Assembly (NCBI GenBank): GCA_003331425.1
Contig: QOOS01000002.1
Location: 1 to 64,000, forward strand
DNA: 64,000 nt
From: Candidatus Nitrosopumilus sp.
Lineage (GTDB): Archaea; Thermoproteota; Nitrososphaeria; Nitrososphaerales; Nitrosopumilaceae
Direction: 5' to 3'
Position 1 is the stretch's first letter. Every line of letters starts with the position of its first letter. The notes under the pieces are model-generated. The model worked only from the letters and a program-made list of their open reading frames with translations. It did no database searches and was not told the DNA's origin. This document shows, piece by piece, positions 1 to 8,284 of the stretch. Both the position numbers and the translations under genes were made by a program.

Positions 1-359
1 CTGAACCTGAACCTGAACCTGAACCAGAACCTGAACCAGAACCTGAACCAGAACCTGAACCAGAACCTGAACCAGAACCTGAACCAGAACCTGAACCAAC
101 ACCTGATTCTGATGATCCATTTTATGGAATCACAGATGATGAGATTGCAAAATACTCTGAACTATTTGATATCCCCCCACCAGAATCTGATGCTGAAGCT
201 ATCAAACTGGGAAACACAATCCGTAAATGGATTAAAGATGGTAAACCTAAACCTGGAGAATCAAACGTAATTTCATCTGACGATGAAGATATACATAAAC
301 AAGATAAAGAAGAAGAACCTAAAAAGAAACGAGGATTATTTGGACGGTTTAAAAAATGA
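1..359 (+). CDS. C-terminal part of an EP-repeat, charged hypothetical protein (5' end outside window)
   Basis: The reading frame is open from base 3 and stops with TGA at 357-359, overlapping the argF start (ATGA). It opens with about 16 Glu-Pro dipeptides coded by a hexanucleotide repeat, continues into an acidic segment around ITDDEIAKYSELFDIPPP, and ends in a basic tail (KKKRGLFGRFKK). The start codon lies upstream of the window. I do not recognise a family. The EP stretch probably forms an extended linker, and the basic end could contact membrane or nucleic acid, but no function should be assigned. The overlap suggests co-transcription with argF. Confidence 0.7.
   Translation, partial: EPEPEPEPEPEPEPEPEPEPEPEPEPEPEPEPTPDSDDPFYGITDDEIAKYSELFDIPPPESDAEAIKLGNTIRKWIKDGKPKPGESNVISSDDEDIHKQDKEEEPKKKRGLFGRFKK
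3..98. repeat. GAACCT/GAACCA hexanucleotide tandem repeat
   Basis: Sixteen consecutive units of GAACCW can be read in the window. From about base 15 the T and A variants alternate, giving a 12-bp higher-order unit. The repeat lies inside a coding frame and encodes (Glu-Pro)n. It continues leftwards beyond the window, so its full length is unknown. Because the unit is six bases, copy-number change keeps the frame and would only alter linker length. Confidence 0.9.
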
Positions 360-1270
360 AAATTAAAACAAAAAACTTACTCACTTTAGCAGAATTAACT
401 CAAAAAGAATTTTTGGGATTAATTGATCATTCTATTAAATTAAAAAAGGAATTGAAAAAAGGTGGAAACAAACCTGTACTAAAAAATAAAACACTAACTA
501 TGATTTTTCAAAAACCATCAACTCGAACACGTGTAAGTTTTGAAACTGGAATGTATCAATTAGGAGGTCATGCAATTAATTTATCATCAAATGATACCCA
601 GTTATCTCGTGGTGAGTCTGTTGAAGATACTGCAAAAACTCTTTCTCGTTACACTGATTGCATAATGGCACGTGTTTATGATCACTCTTTACTTGATAAA
701 TTATCTGAACATGCAAGTGTCCCTGTAATTAATGGATTATCTGATTCATTTCATCCTTGTCAAATCTTGGCAGATTTTATGACCATTAAAGAAAAGAAAA
801 AATCTTTCAAAGGATTGAAAATTGCTTGGATTGGAGATGGAAACAATGTATGTAATTCTATGATTTATGGTGCTGCATTATCTGGAGTCAAAATGTCTAT
901 TGCAACACCTAAAGGATTCCAACCAAACAAATCCACTGTCCGAGTTTCTCAAAATTTGACTGATATTGAATTAACAACCGATCCAAAAAAGGCTGCTGAA
1001 AATGCTGATGTTGTGGTAACAGATACTTATTCTTCAATTCATAATGATGATCCCAAAAGAATCAAAAAATTCCTTCCAAAATACCAAATTAATGACAAAA
1101 TCATGGATCTAGCAAAGAAAAATGCGATCTTCTTACATTGTCTTCCTGCAAAACGTGAACAAGAAGTTACGGCATCAGTAATTGATGGACCTCAATCAGT
1201 GGTCTGGGATGAGGCAGAAAATAGACTTCATTCTCAAAAAGCACTGCTTTCAGCACTGCTTCACGCTTAA
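356..1270 (+). CDS. argF: Ornithine carbamoyltransferase
   Basis: Transfers the carbamoyl group of carbamoyl phosphate to ornithine, giving citrulline in arginine biosynthesis; cytosolic. At 304 aa it has normal OTC length. The carbamoyl-phosphate motif STRTRVSFE is near residue 56, HPCQILADF near 132, and the ornithine-loop motif HCLPAKRE near 261, which separates OTC from aspartate carbamoyltransferase. The ATG overlaps the stop of the upstream EP-repeat gene. The next gene, uL18, has its own TATA-like sequence (GTATATAAT), so argF is probably the end of its transcript. Confidence 0.95.
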   Translation: MKIKTKNLLTLAELTQKEFLGLIDHSIKLKKELKKGGNKPVLKNKTLTMIFQKPSTRTRVSFETGMYQLGGHAINLSSNDTQLSRGESVEDTAKTLSRYTDCIMARVYDHSLLDKLSEHASVPVINGLSDSFHPCQILADFMTIKEKKKSFKGLKIAWIGDGNNVCNSMIYGAALSGVKMSIATPKGFQPNKSTVRVSQNLTDIELTTDPKKAAENADVVVTDTYSSIHNDDPKRIKKFLPKYQINDKIMDLAKKNAIFLHCLPAKREQEVTASVIDGPQSVVWDEAENRLHSQKALLSALLHA

Positions 1271-1306
1271 CGTATATAATAGCAGTTTCAAAGTCAGATC
1301 CTGTAG

Positions 1307-1789
1307 ATGGCCTATTCAAAAATATTGAGAAGACTTAGAGAGGAAAAGACCAATTATCGTAAACGTGGAACCATGTTGATGGGTAAACGTGATTTCATTA
1401 CTGTAAATATTTCAAATGAGAATACACAAGTTCAAGTCCTTAAACCTGGAATGACTGGAGATACAGTTGTTGCATCAGCACATTCTAGATATTTACTTGA
1501 AAAAGGATGGAAAGGATCTAGAAAAAGCATCTCTGCAGCATATCTTACTGGCTATTTGGCAGGTAAGAAAGCATTAGGTAAAGGAGCAAAGGATGCAATT
1601 TTGTACACTGGCACTAAACGTTATACACAAAGAATGGCCGCAGCTTTGAAAGGAGTAATTGATGCCGGTCTTGAAGTTCCAGCTGACTCAGAAACTTTTC
1701 CTGCAGATGAAAGAATTAATGGTGAACACTTAACTGTAAAAAATGAAATTTCTAAAATTAAATCTACAATAGATAGTGAGGTCAAATAG
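1307..1789 (+). CDS. rpl18: Ribosomal protein uL18 (L18, archaeal)
   Basis: 5S-rRNA-binding large-subunit protein, 160 aa. The start (LRRLREEKTNYRKR) and the central SAAYLTGYLAGKKAL segment are typical of archaeal uL18. It is the first gene of a tight run uL18-uS5-uL30-uL15-SecY, the distal part of the archaeal spc-type operon. The proximal genes (uL6, eL32, eL19) are not upstream; argF is there instead, so the operon is split here. A TATA-like GTATATAAT about 35 nt before the ATG suggests a promoter at this break. Confidence 0.95.
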   Translation: MAYSKILRRLREEKTNYRKRGTMLMGKRDFITVNISNENTQVQVLKPGMTGDTVVASAHSRYLLEKGWKGSRKSISAAYLTGYLAGKKALGKGAKDAILYTGTKRYTQRMAAALKGVIDAGLEVPADSETFPADERINGEHLTVKNEISKIKSTIDSEVK

Positions 1790-1791
1790 AT

Positions 1792-2520
1792 ATGAGTCAA
1801 TCAACCCAATCTAAACCAGGACAATCTAAACCAGGACAAGGTGGAAGAGGAAGAGGTCCACCAGTATATGGAAGAGGTCCACCTGGAACAGAAGCATCCA
1901 AACCTAGAAGACCACGAAGAGAACCAGAAGAAGAAGTTTGGGTACCAAAAACTATCTTAGGACAAAAAGTTGCAGCTGGAGAAATTACTTCTGTTGAAGA
2001 AATTTTAGAAGCTGGATTAAGAATTCAAGAATCTGGAATTATTAAAAAATTATTACCTGATTTGAAAAGTGAAGTCGTTGATGTTGGAATTATTCAAAAA
2101 ATGACATCTAATGGTCAATCAACAAGATTCAAAGCAATTGTTGCAGCAGGTAATGAAAATGGATACTTGGGAATTGGTCAAGGTAAATCAAAACAAATGA
2201 GAATTGCAATTGAAAAAGCAACTAGTCAAGCTTACTTAAACATCAACCCAATCAAAATGGGATGTGGTAGTTGGGAATGTAAATGTGATCAAAAACATTC
2301 TGTTCCATTCAAAGTAAAGGGAAAAGGTGGAAGTGTAACTATTGAAATCATTCCTGCACCTCGTGGATTAGGTTTAGTTGCAGGTGGAAAAATTAAGAGA
2401 TTATTAGAATTAGCAGGATTAAAGGATGCATGGACCACCGCAAAAGGTTCAACTCCTACAATGAATTCAACATCAAAAGCAGTACTGGATTGTCTAAGAC
2501 AGACATTCAGTCAAGGATAA
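1792..2520 (+). CDS. rps5: Ribosomal protein uS5 (S5)
   Basis: Small-subunit protein involved in decoding accuracy, 242 aa. The first 45 residues are a low-complexity Gln/Gly/Pro/Arg extension (QSKPGQ repeats, GRGRGPP). The double-stranded-RNA-binding S5 domain follows (FKAIVAAGNENGYLGIGQGKSKQ near residue 110) and then the C-terminal domain with PAPRGLGLVAGG. The extension is longer than in many archaeal S5 proteins. It begins 2 nt after uL18 ends, so the two are co-transcribed. Confidence 0.95.
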   Translation: MSQSTQSKPGQSKPGQGGRGRGPPVYGRGPPGTEASKPRRPRREPEEEVWVPKTILGQKVAAGEITSVEEILEAGLRIQESGIIKKLLPDLKSEVVDVGIIQKMTSNGQSTRFKAIVAAGNENGYLGIGQGKSKQMRIAIEKATSQAYLNINPIKMGCGSWECKCDQKHSVPFKVKGKGGSVTIEIIPAPRGLGLVAGGKIKRLLELAGLKDAWTTAKGSTPTMNSTSKAVLDCLRQTFSQG

Positions 2521-2524
2521 TAAA

Positions 2525-2992
2525 ATGGCAAATGCATATCTTGTTGTAAGAATTAAGGGTCAAGCAGATTGTCCTTATTGGGCCACTCATACAATGACTT
2601 TATTAAAATTAGATAAAAAATATCGTGCTACAATTTTACCTGCAAAAGACAATACTTTGGGAATGTTAAGAAAGGTACAACATTATGTTTCATGGATTGA
2701 ACTTGATGCAACTTTAGCACAAGAATTAGTTGAAAAGAAAGCCAGAAAAGGTGGTTATCAAAAAATTACTGATGAAGATCTTAAAGAACTAGGATTTGCA
2801 AATGCTGCAGAACTTGGAGCCGCTTTAGCTGATGGAAAAACATCATTATCAAAATTAAAACCACTAAAACCTTGGTTTGCTTTAGCACCACCAGTTCATG
2901 GATTTAAGAGAAGTACCAAGAAACTATATGGACAAAAAGGTATTCTTGGTTCTAACAAAGAACTTGATACTATAGTTAGGAGAATGATTTAA
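2525..2992 (+). CDS. rpl30: Ribosomal protein uL30 (L30)
   Basis: Large-subunit protein of the long archaeal/eukaryotic L7-L30 type, 155 aa. It begins AYLVVRIKGQADCPYWATHTM and ends with the typical PPVHGFKRSTKKLYGQKGILG segment. It sits between uS5 and uL15 with gaps of only a few bases, the standard order of the archaeal ribosomal operon. Confidence 0.93.
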   Translation: MANAYLVVRIKGQADCPYWATHTMTLLKLDKKYRATILPAKDNTLGMLRKVQHYVSWIELDATLAQELVEKKARKGGYQKITDEDLKELGFANAAELGAALADGKTSLSKLKPLKPWFALAPPVHGFKRSTKKLYGQKGILGSNKELDTIVRRMI

Positions 2993-2993
2993 G

Positions 2994-3440
2994 ATGGCAA
3001 CTAGATTACGAAAAACTCGAAGACTAAGAGGTGGCAGACACATGGGATGGGGCCAAGTAGGTCAACACCGTGCAAGTGGTCATAAAGGTGGTCTTGGAGT
3101 TACTGGTTTCCAAAAACATCATTACAGTAGTTTACTAAAAGATGAGCCAGATCATTATGGACACGAATCAACTAGTCCTCCTCATCCAAACATCACAAGA
3201 AAATGGGCTAGTGTTAGAGATTTAGATGATTTATTCACTAAATTTGGTAAAGAAGAAGGTGGAAAGAAAATCGTAGACCTTGAAAGTGCAGGATATGATA
3301 AACTTCTTGGTGGTGGAAACATTTCCAATGCATACTCTGTAAAAATAGAAAATTTTACTGCATCAGCTGAAGAAAAACTAAAAGCTGTTGGTGGCGAAAT
3401 TGTTCAATCTTCAACAGATGAAAAACCTGAAGAGGCTTAG
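2994..3440 (+). CDS. rpl15: Ribosomal protein uL15 (L15)
   Basis: Large-subunit assembly protein, 148 aa. The N-terminus is Arg/Gly-rich (RKTRRLRGGRHMGWGQVGQH), as expected for archaeal uL15, where it threads into 23S rRNA. A globular C-terminal part follows. It starts 1 nt after the uL30 stop and lies 13 nt before secY, matching the conserved uL15-SecY order. Confidence 0.93.
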   Translation: MATRLRKTRRLRGGRHMGWGQVGQHRASGHKGGLGVTGFQKHHYSSLLKDEPDHYGHESTSPPHPNITRKWASVRDLDDLFTKFGKEEGGKKIVDLESAGYDKLLGGGNISNAYSVKIENFTASAEEKLKAVGGEIVQSSTDEKPEEA

Positions 3441-3453
3441 GTGTTAACTGAGA

Positions 3454-4887
3454 ATGGCTGAAGGTACTCTAACTTCAATTATTAGAAAAGTAGTTTTCAA
3501 AGCAGAGCCATATTTACCACAAGTTCCAAAACCTAAAAAGAAAATTCCATTACCAACCAGATTACTTTGGTGTGGTGTTGCATTACTTATCTACATGGTA
3601 ATGGGACAAACTCCATTATTTGGAGCAACAACTCCTGAATTTGATTTTCTAGCTTTTGCTAGAGTTATTTTTGCATCCCAACAAGGTACTTTAGTTGAAT
3701 TGGGAATTGGACCGATTGTAACTTCTGGACTCTTGATGCAATTGTTGAGAGGTTCTGATATCCTCAAATTTGATTTCAAAAAACCTGAAGAAAGAGGAAT
3801 CTTCCAAACTGCAACAAAAATTGTAACTTACATTGTAATTGTAGTTGAGTCTATTGTTTATGCCGCAGCAGTATATGGCGGTGCAGCAACTGAGCCGTAT
3901 GTCCTGTATGTGATTATAGGGCAGCTGATGGCCGCGTCTATCATTATCATGTTCTTAGACGAATTAATCCAAAAGGGTTGGGGACTTGGTAGTGGAATTA
4001 GTTTATTCATTATGGCAGGTGTAGCTCAACAAATTCTTTGGAGTATGTTTAGTCCATTACCTGCTGGTGATGGTGGTATGATTGGTATTATTCCGTATCT
4101 TGTAGAATCCTTAACTGGAAATGGTGATATTGGAAATGTATTATTCCGTTCAAATCAACTGCCTAGTATCTTTGGACTGTTCCTGACAGCAGGAATTTTG
4201 CTGATACTTGTATTTACACAAGGTATGAAAATTGAAATTCCAATCGTCTCTACAAAATATAGAGGATTTCAGGCTGTTTATCCTATCAAATTGATGTATG
4301 TATCTAATATTCCAGTCATTTTAGCATCTGCATTAACTGCAAATGCTGTGTTTGTATTCCAAATGATTTGGTCTCAATTTAATCCACGTAACAATAATTT
4401 CTTTGTAAACTTTATAGCTCAATTTGATCCTACAAGTCCTTCTACTCCTGTTGGTGGATTCATTTACTATATGACACCACCTCGCGGTTTGGATGTTGCA
4501 GCACTTGATCCTATGAGAGCTGTAGGATATGTTTTGTTTATGATTGGAATTGTAGTTGTATTTGGTAGATTGTGGGTTGAACTTGGTGGATTATCTCCAA
4601 AGAGTGCAGCTCAAAACTTACTTGATGCAGATGTACAAATTCCTGGATTTAGAAGATCAAACAAGCCTGTTGAGGCATTATTGAACAAATACATTCCATC
4701 TGTTACAATTATTGGTTCTATGATTTTAGGACTTTTGGCAGGAGTATCAGATGTTCTTGGTGTATTTGGATCTGGAATTGGAATCTTACTTATGGTAGAT
4801 ATTCTCATTAATTATTACACACAATTAGTTAGAGAACAAGTAGAAGTTGTTATGCCACGGTTGGGTGCTATACTTGGTAGAAAATAA
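3454..4887 (+). CDS. secY: Preprotein translocase subunit SecY
   Basis: Central pore protein of the Sec61/SecYEG channel, 477 aa with about ten hydrophobic membrane segments. The plug region (TPEFDFLAFARV) and TM2 (GIGPIVTSGLLMQLLRGSDI) are typical. The cytosolic loop KYRGFQAVYPIKLMYVSNIPVIL matches the archaeal Sec61-alpha consensus. The last codons overlap the possible 5' end of adkA. The cluster SecY-Adk-EMC3-like-Cmk-Cbf5 is a conserved archaeal arrangement joining membrane insertion with nucleotide kinases. Confidence 0.96.
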   Translation: MAEGTLTSIIRKVVFKAEPYLPQVPKPKKKIPLPTRLLWCGVALLIYMVMGQTPLFGATTPEFDFLAFARVIFASQQGTLVELGIGPIVTSGLLMQLLRGSDILKFDFKKPEERGIFQTATKIVTYIVIVVESIVYAAAVYGGAATEPYVLYVIIGQLMAASIIIMFLDELIQKGWGLGSGISLFIMAGVAQQILWSMFSPLPAGDGGMIGIIPYLVESLTGNGDIGNVLFRSNQLPSIFGLFLTAGILLILVFTQGMKIEIPIVSTKYRGFQAVYPIKLMYVSNIPVILASALTANAVFVFQMIWSQFNPRNNNFFVNFIAQFDPTSPSTPVGGFIYYMTPPRGLDVAALDPMRAVGYVLFMIGIVVVFGRLWVELGGLSPKSAAQNLLDADVQIPGFRRSNKPVEALLNKYIPSVTIIGSMILGLLAGVSDVLGVFGSGIGILLMVDILINYYTQLVREQVEVVMPRLGAILGRK

Positions 4888-5452
4888 AAAAATTCTCATG
4901 GTTGGAATCCCAGGTGTTGGGAAAAGTACTTTGTTAACAACAATGGTTGATATCTTAAAGGATCACAAGAAAAATGTCATTGTAATTAATTATGGTACTT
5001 TAATGTTTGATGTCGCTAAAGAAAATGGATTACAAAATAGAGATGATTTAAGAAAATTATCTGTAATAGAACAACAACGTCTGCAAAAAATTGCTGCAGA
5101 AAAAATTGCCACACATGATGAAGAAGTCGTAATTATTGATACACATGCATTCATTAGTTCACCTGAAGGATATTATCCTGGATTGCCTGAACATGTTTTG
5201 AAAATTATCCGACCCAGTAACTTTGTTTCAGTTGCAGCAAAACCTGAAGAAATCTACAATAGAAGGATGAAAGATGACACTAGAAATCGAGATAAAATCA
5301 CACTAGCTAACATTAAGAAGGAGCTTGATTATCAAACTGGTATGATTTCTGCATGTGCTGTAATTACAGGCTCCCCAGTCAGACATGTTCTTAATGGTGA
5401 GGGAAAGATTGAAGAAGCAGCTGATAAAATAATTAAGGCAATAGGACTGTAA
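4874..5452 (+). CDS. adkA: Archaeal-type adenylate kinase
   Basis: Interconverts ATP, ADP and AMP. The P-loop reads GIPGVGKSTLL directly at the N-terminus, as in archaeal AdkA, and the usual DTHAFISSPEGYYPGLP substrate segment follows. I chose TTG at 4874, giving 192 aa, the normal AdkA length. The ORF track begins at TTG 4847, inside secY, which would add nine unconserved residues; GTG at 4865 is another option. It follows secY by overlap and lies 3 nt before the EMC3-like gene. Confidence 0.9.
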   Translation: MVENKKILMVGIPGVGKSTLLTTMVDILKDHKKNVIVINYGTLMFDVAKENGLQNRDDLRKLSVIEQQRLQKIAAEKIATHDEEVVIIDTHAFISSPEGYYPGLPEHVLKIIRPSNFVSVAAKPEEIYNRRMKDDTRNRDKITLANIKKELDYQTGMISACAVITGSPVRHVLNGEGKIEEAADKIIKAIGL

Positions 5453-5455
5453 AAA

Positions 5456-6085
5456 ATGGATTTCAACTTTATTCTACTCTTTATTGACTCAGCATTTTTA
5501 CAACTACCTGATTTTCTAGGTGGTGAAAGAATGGCTCTTGGCAGTGATGATCCAATAATCAAAGGTCTAATCATATCCATGTTTGCTGTATCTGGATTTG
5601 GTATTTTGCTAAATGTTTTCAACTCTGCAGTGAGAAGAAAAATGGTTGATCAAACTAAATTAAAAAGAATTATGAAAGAAACAAGATCTTGGCAAAAAGA
5701 AAGAATGGCTGCAATGAGATCTAAAGATACTGCAAGATCAGCTGAACTAAACAAAAAATCTTCCTACATGAACAAAATGTCTATGGAGATGATGCAAATG
5801 AATATGCGACCTATGATGATTACTTTTGTTCCATTAATTCTAATTTTCTATCTTGTATTGCCACAACTATTCACATACACTGTAGCAATTTCTCCTATAC
5901 CACTTAATGTGATACCTGGAGATATGTTCCAATTAACTTGTACTGCAGAACAAGCTTTGGATGCAACACACATTTGTTTTGGTAAAGAAAACCACCTAAT
6001 GCTTTGGGCCTGGTACTTCCTTTCTTCTATTGCATTTAGTGGAATCATTATGAGAATCACTAAAACATCAATGGATCTAGGTTGA
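5456..6085 (+). CDS. DUF106 / EMC3-TMCO1-like membrane insertase (Oxa1 superfamily)
   Basis: A 209-aa membrane protein with a hydrophobic N-terminal region, a basic coiled cytosolic loop (about residues 60-115, rich in Lys, Met and Arg) and two further membrane segments. This matches archaeal DUF106 proteins, relatives of YidC/Oxa1, Get1 and EMC3, which help insert membrane proteins. Position immediately after secY-adkA is the standard archaeal context. Loop residues MNKMSMEMMQMNMRPMM are strikingly Met-rich, a feature also used by insertases for hydrophobic clients. Family assignment is firm; function is inferred from homologues. Confidence 0.85.
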   Translation: MDFNFILLFIDSAFLQLPDFLGGERMALGSDDPIIKGLIISMFAVSGFGILLNVFNSAVRRKMVDQTKLKRIMKETRSWQKERMAAMRSKDTARSAELNKKSSYMNKMSMEMMQMNMRPMMITFVPLILIFYLVLPQLFTYTVAISPIPLNVIPGDMFQLTCTAEQALDATHICFGKENHLMLWAWYFLSSIAFSGIIMRITKTSMDLG

Positions 6086-6642
6086 CAAAATCTATCGTAA
6101 TATCTGGCCCTCCTGCAGTCGGAAAAACAACTGTTGCTAAAGGATTAGCTAAAGAATTTAATTTACAATACCTTAGTGGTGGAGACGTTCTCAAAGAAAT
6201 GGCAAAAGAACAAGGATTTGATTCTGATGGTGATGATTGGTGGGATACTAAAGAAGGACTCAAATTTCTAAATCAACGTGAACAGAATTCTGAATTTGAT
6301 AAAAATTTAGATAAAAAATTGACTGATTTATTTAAACAAGGTGGAATGGTGATTACAAGTTATACGTTACCATGGCTAATTGAGGATGGAATAAAAATTT
6401 GGTTAGAGGGTTCACACGCAAGTAGTACTAAAAGAATGCAAACTAGAGACAATATGAGTTCAGAAAATGCATATGAAATAACAAAATCTCGTTTTGATAA
6501 AAATAAAGCGCTTTACAAAAAACTATATGGATTCAGCTTTGGTGATGATAAAGCTGTGTTTGATGTAATTATTAATACTGATAATTTATCTGCAAATCAA
6601 GTCATTGATGTGACTACTGAAACTGTGAGAAAATTACTATGA
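6082..6642 (+). CDS. cmk: Cytidylate kinase (archaeal type)
   Basis: Phosphorylates CMP/dCMP. The 186-aa protein opens with the P-loop ISGPPAVGKTTVAKGLA and a typical LSGGDVLKEMA segment. The start is TTG at 6082, which overlaps the preceding stop (TTGA), so translation is probably coupled. It also overlaps the cbf5 start by 4 nt. Context (Adk, EMC3-like, Cmk, Cbf5) is the conserved archaeal order. Confidence 0.92.
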   Translation: MTKSIVISGPPAVGKTTVAKGLAKEFNLQYLSGGDVLKEMAKEQGFDSDGDDWWDTKEGLKFLNQREQNSEFDKNLDKKLTDLFKQGGMVITSYTLPWLIEDGIKIWLEGSHASSTKRMQTRDNMSSENAYEITKSRFDKNKALYKKLYGFSFGDDKAVFDVIINTDNLSANQVIDVTTETVRKLL

Positions 6643-7640
6643 CTCTAAAACAACTTGAAAATTTAATTGAAATTGATCAAGACATTACTGATGAATCTCA
6701 TGGTACTTACTATGATAAACGAACAATTGAGCAATTATTAGATAATGGAATCATTCTTTTAGATAAACCACCAGGTCCAACAAGTCATGAAACAGTTGCA
6801 TGGACTAAACGCATTTTGAAAATTGACAAAATAGGACATAGTGGAACACTAGATCCACAAGTTTCTGGAGTATTGCCACTTGGATTAGGTGAAGCAACAA
6901 AAGCGTTAGGAGTTTTACTTTATGGACCTAAAGAGTACCATGCATTAGGTAGAGTTCATTCATTGCCTTCTAAAGAAAAGTTATCTGAAATTATTGAAAT
7001 GTTTACTGGCGAAATTTTTCAAAAACCACCCCAACGTTCTGCTGTTGTTAGACAAACAAGAACTAGAACAATTTATGAATTAGAATTAATTGAACAAAAA
7101 GAAAGATTAGTTTTAACTAGAATTTTATGTGAAGCTGGAACCTACATTCGAAAATTATACTATGATATTGGTGAAGTTTTAGGTCCTGGAGCAACTATGA
7201 TTGAACTAAGACGTAGTCGTGTAGACCAATTTCATGAAAAAGATGGATTAGTTACTTTACATGAACTTGCTGATGCATTTGCTGTTTGGGAAGAAAAAAA
7301 AGATGATTCTAAATTAATGGCAATCATAAAGCCAGTTGAACTTGCATTAAGCGAATTAAAATCTGTAGTAATTCGTGATTCAGCTGTTGATGCAATGTGC
7401 CATGGTGCTCAACTTGCAATACCTGGAATTTTGAAAATTTCTCCACATTTGAGAGAAGGTGATGTTGTTGGAATCTATACGCAAAAAGGTGAAGCAGTTG
7501 CATTAGCTGAATCAACAATGGATGAAGAACAAATTCGTGATGCAACAAAAGGATATGCATTTGTTACCAAAAGAATCATCATGGCTCCTAACACTTATCC
7601 TAAAAAATGGAGAACAAAACCAACTGCTCCAAAAGATTAA
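6639..7640 (+). CDS. cbf5: tRNA/rRNA pseudouridine synthase Cbf5 (H/ACA RNP catalytic subunit)
   Basis: Isomerises uridine to pseudouridine in rRNA guided by H/ACA sRNAs, and can act on tRNA U55. Of 333 aa, the catalytic TruB domain carries LLDKPPGPTSHE and the catalytic-Asp motif HSGTLDPQVSGVLP near residue 70. A PUA domain occupies about residues 240-320 (VVIRDSAVDAMCHGAQLAIPG). Length and domain order fit archaeal Cbf5. It ends the secY-cbf5 cluster. Confidence 0.95.
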   Translation: MTLKQLENLIEIDQDITDESHGTYYDKRTIEQLLDNGIILLDKPPGPTSHETVAWTKRILKIDKIGHSGTLDPQVSGVLPLGLGEATKALGVLLYGPKEYHALGRVHSLPSKEKLSEIIEMFTGEIFQKPPQRSAVVRQTRTRTIYELELIEQKERLVLTRILCEAGTYIRKLYYDIGEVLGPGATMIELRRSRVDQFHEKDGLVTLHELADAFAVWEEKKDDSKLMAIIKPVELALSELKSVVIRDSAVDAMCHGAQLAIPGILKISPHLREGDVVGIYTQKGEAVALAESTMDEEQIRDATKGYAFVTKRIIMAPNTYPKKWRTKPTAPKD

Positions 7641-8113
7641 AACATACTGAATTTATTTTCAAAGAATTGCTAGCTAAAAGTCTTGTTATTTTCATTGGTG
7701 TTGGTGTGGTATCTGCATTTGCTTTTGGAACTTATTTAATTGATTTTAAAAATACCTCTCAATTGGAATATGTTGAAGGTTCTTCTCTTTCTATTGTTAC
7801 AGAAAAATTTGATTTTAAGCAAGACGAATTAATTCAGATTCGGATAGTGAACTCTGGAACTAATGAATTAACTTTTTCTGATTCATCTTATGGGTTGAAA
7901 ATTACTGGATTAGCTGGAATATTGATGTATTCTCCAATGTCTGCTCAAGTGATTTCAACTCTTGATCCTAGAGATGAAGTTACTCTCTCATGGGATCAAA
8001 TAAAAAATGATGGTGATACTGCATTAGAGGGAGTCTACAAAATATCTGCTAAAGGATTGGATATAGATGGAAATATTGTAGAAAAATCAACCACCATAAC
8101 AATTTGGAAGTAA
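7607..8113 (+). CDS. Membrane-anchored hypothetical protein with an extracytoplasmic beta domain
   Basis: The 168-aa frame has one N-terminal membrane helix (about residues 24-45, VIFIGVGVVSAFAFGTYLI). It is followed by a soluble region with alternating hydrophobic residues (IQIRIVNSGTNELTF ... VYKISAKGLDIDGNIVEKS) resembling an immunoglobulin-like domain. The ATG overlaps the cbf5 3' end by 34 nt; TTG at 7667 is a plausible shorter start. I do not recognise a family. It may be the last gene of the secY-cbf5 transcript. Confidence 0.6.
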   Translation: MENKTNCSKRLKHTEFIFKELLAKSLVIFIGVGVVSAFAFGTYLIDFKNTSQLEYVEGSSLSIVTEKFDFKQDELIQIRIVNSGTNELTFSDSSYGLKITGLAGILMYSPMSAQVISTLDPRDEVTLSWDQIKNDGDTALEGVYKISAKGLDIDGNIVEKSTTITIWK

Positions 8114-8180
8114 TTTTTCTTATTAATAATAACATAATTTATAATCACATTTTATGAAATAGAATTGTCGCAAGACTTCT

Positions 8181-8282
8181 GCCGAGGTCGCCTAGCCTGG
8201 TAGGGCGCGCGCCTGGAAATTGTTTAACCATAAAGCGCGTTCTCGCAAGGGAACGAGAGTTCAAATCTCTCTCTCGGCGCCA
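8181..8282 (+). tRNA. tRNA-Ser(GGA) with a 15-nt intron, CCA encoded
   Basis: A complete class II tRNA folds by eye. The acceptor is GCCGAGG with TCTCGGC, discriminator G at 8279 and an encoded CCA at 8280-8282. The anticodon stem is CGCGC/GCGCG with anticodon GGA at 8215-8217. A long variable arm (GTTCTC-GCAA-GGGAAC) marks it as serine. The T arm is GAGAG-TTCAAAT-CTCTC. The anticodon loop is enlarged by 15 nt (8219-8233) at the canonical 37/38 position, read as an intron for EndA. Confidence 0.93.
8219..8233 (+). other. Intron of tRNA-Ser(GGA) at position 37/38
   Basis: After removing ATTGTTTAACCATAA, the anticodon loop becomes CTGGAAA between the CGCGC and GCGCG strands. That is the normal seven-nucleotide loop. 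Position and size fit archaeal introns removed by EndA at a bulge-helix-bulge. The exact cut sites were inferred from loop geometry only. Confidence 0.8.
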
Positions 8283-8284
8283 TT

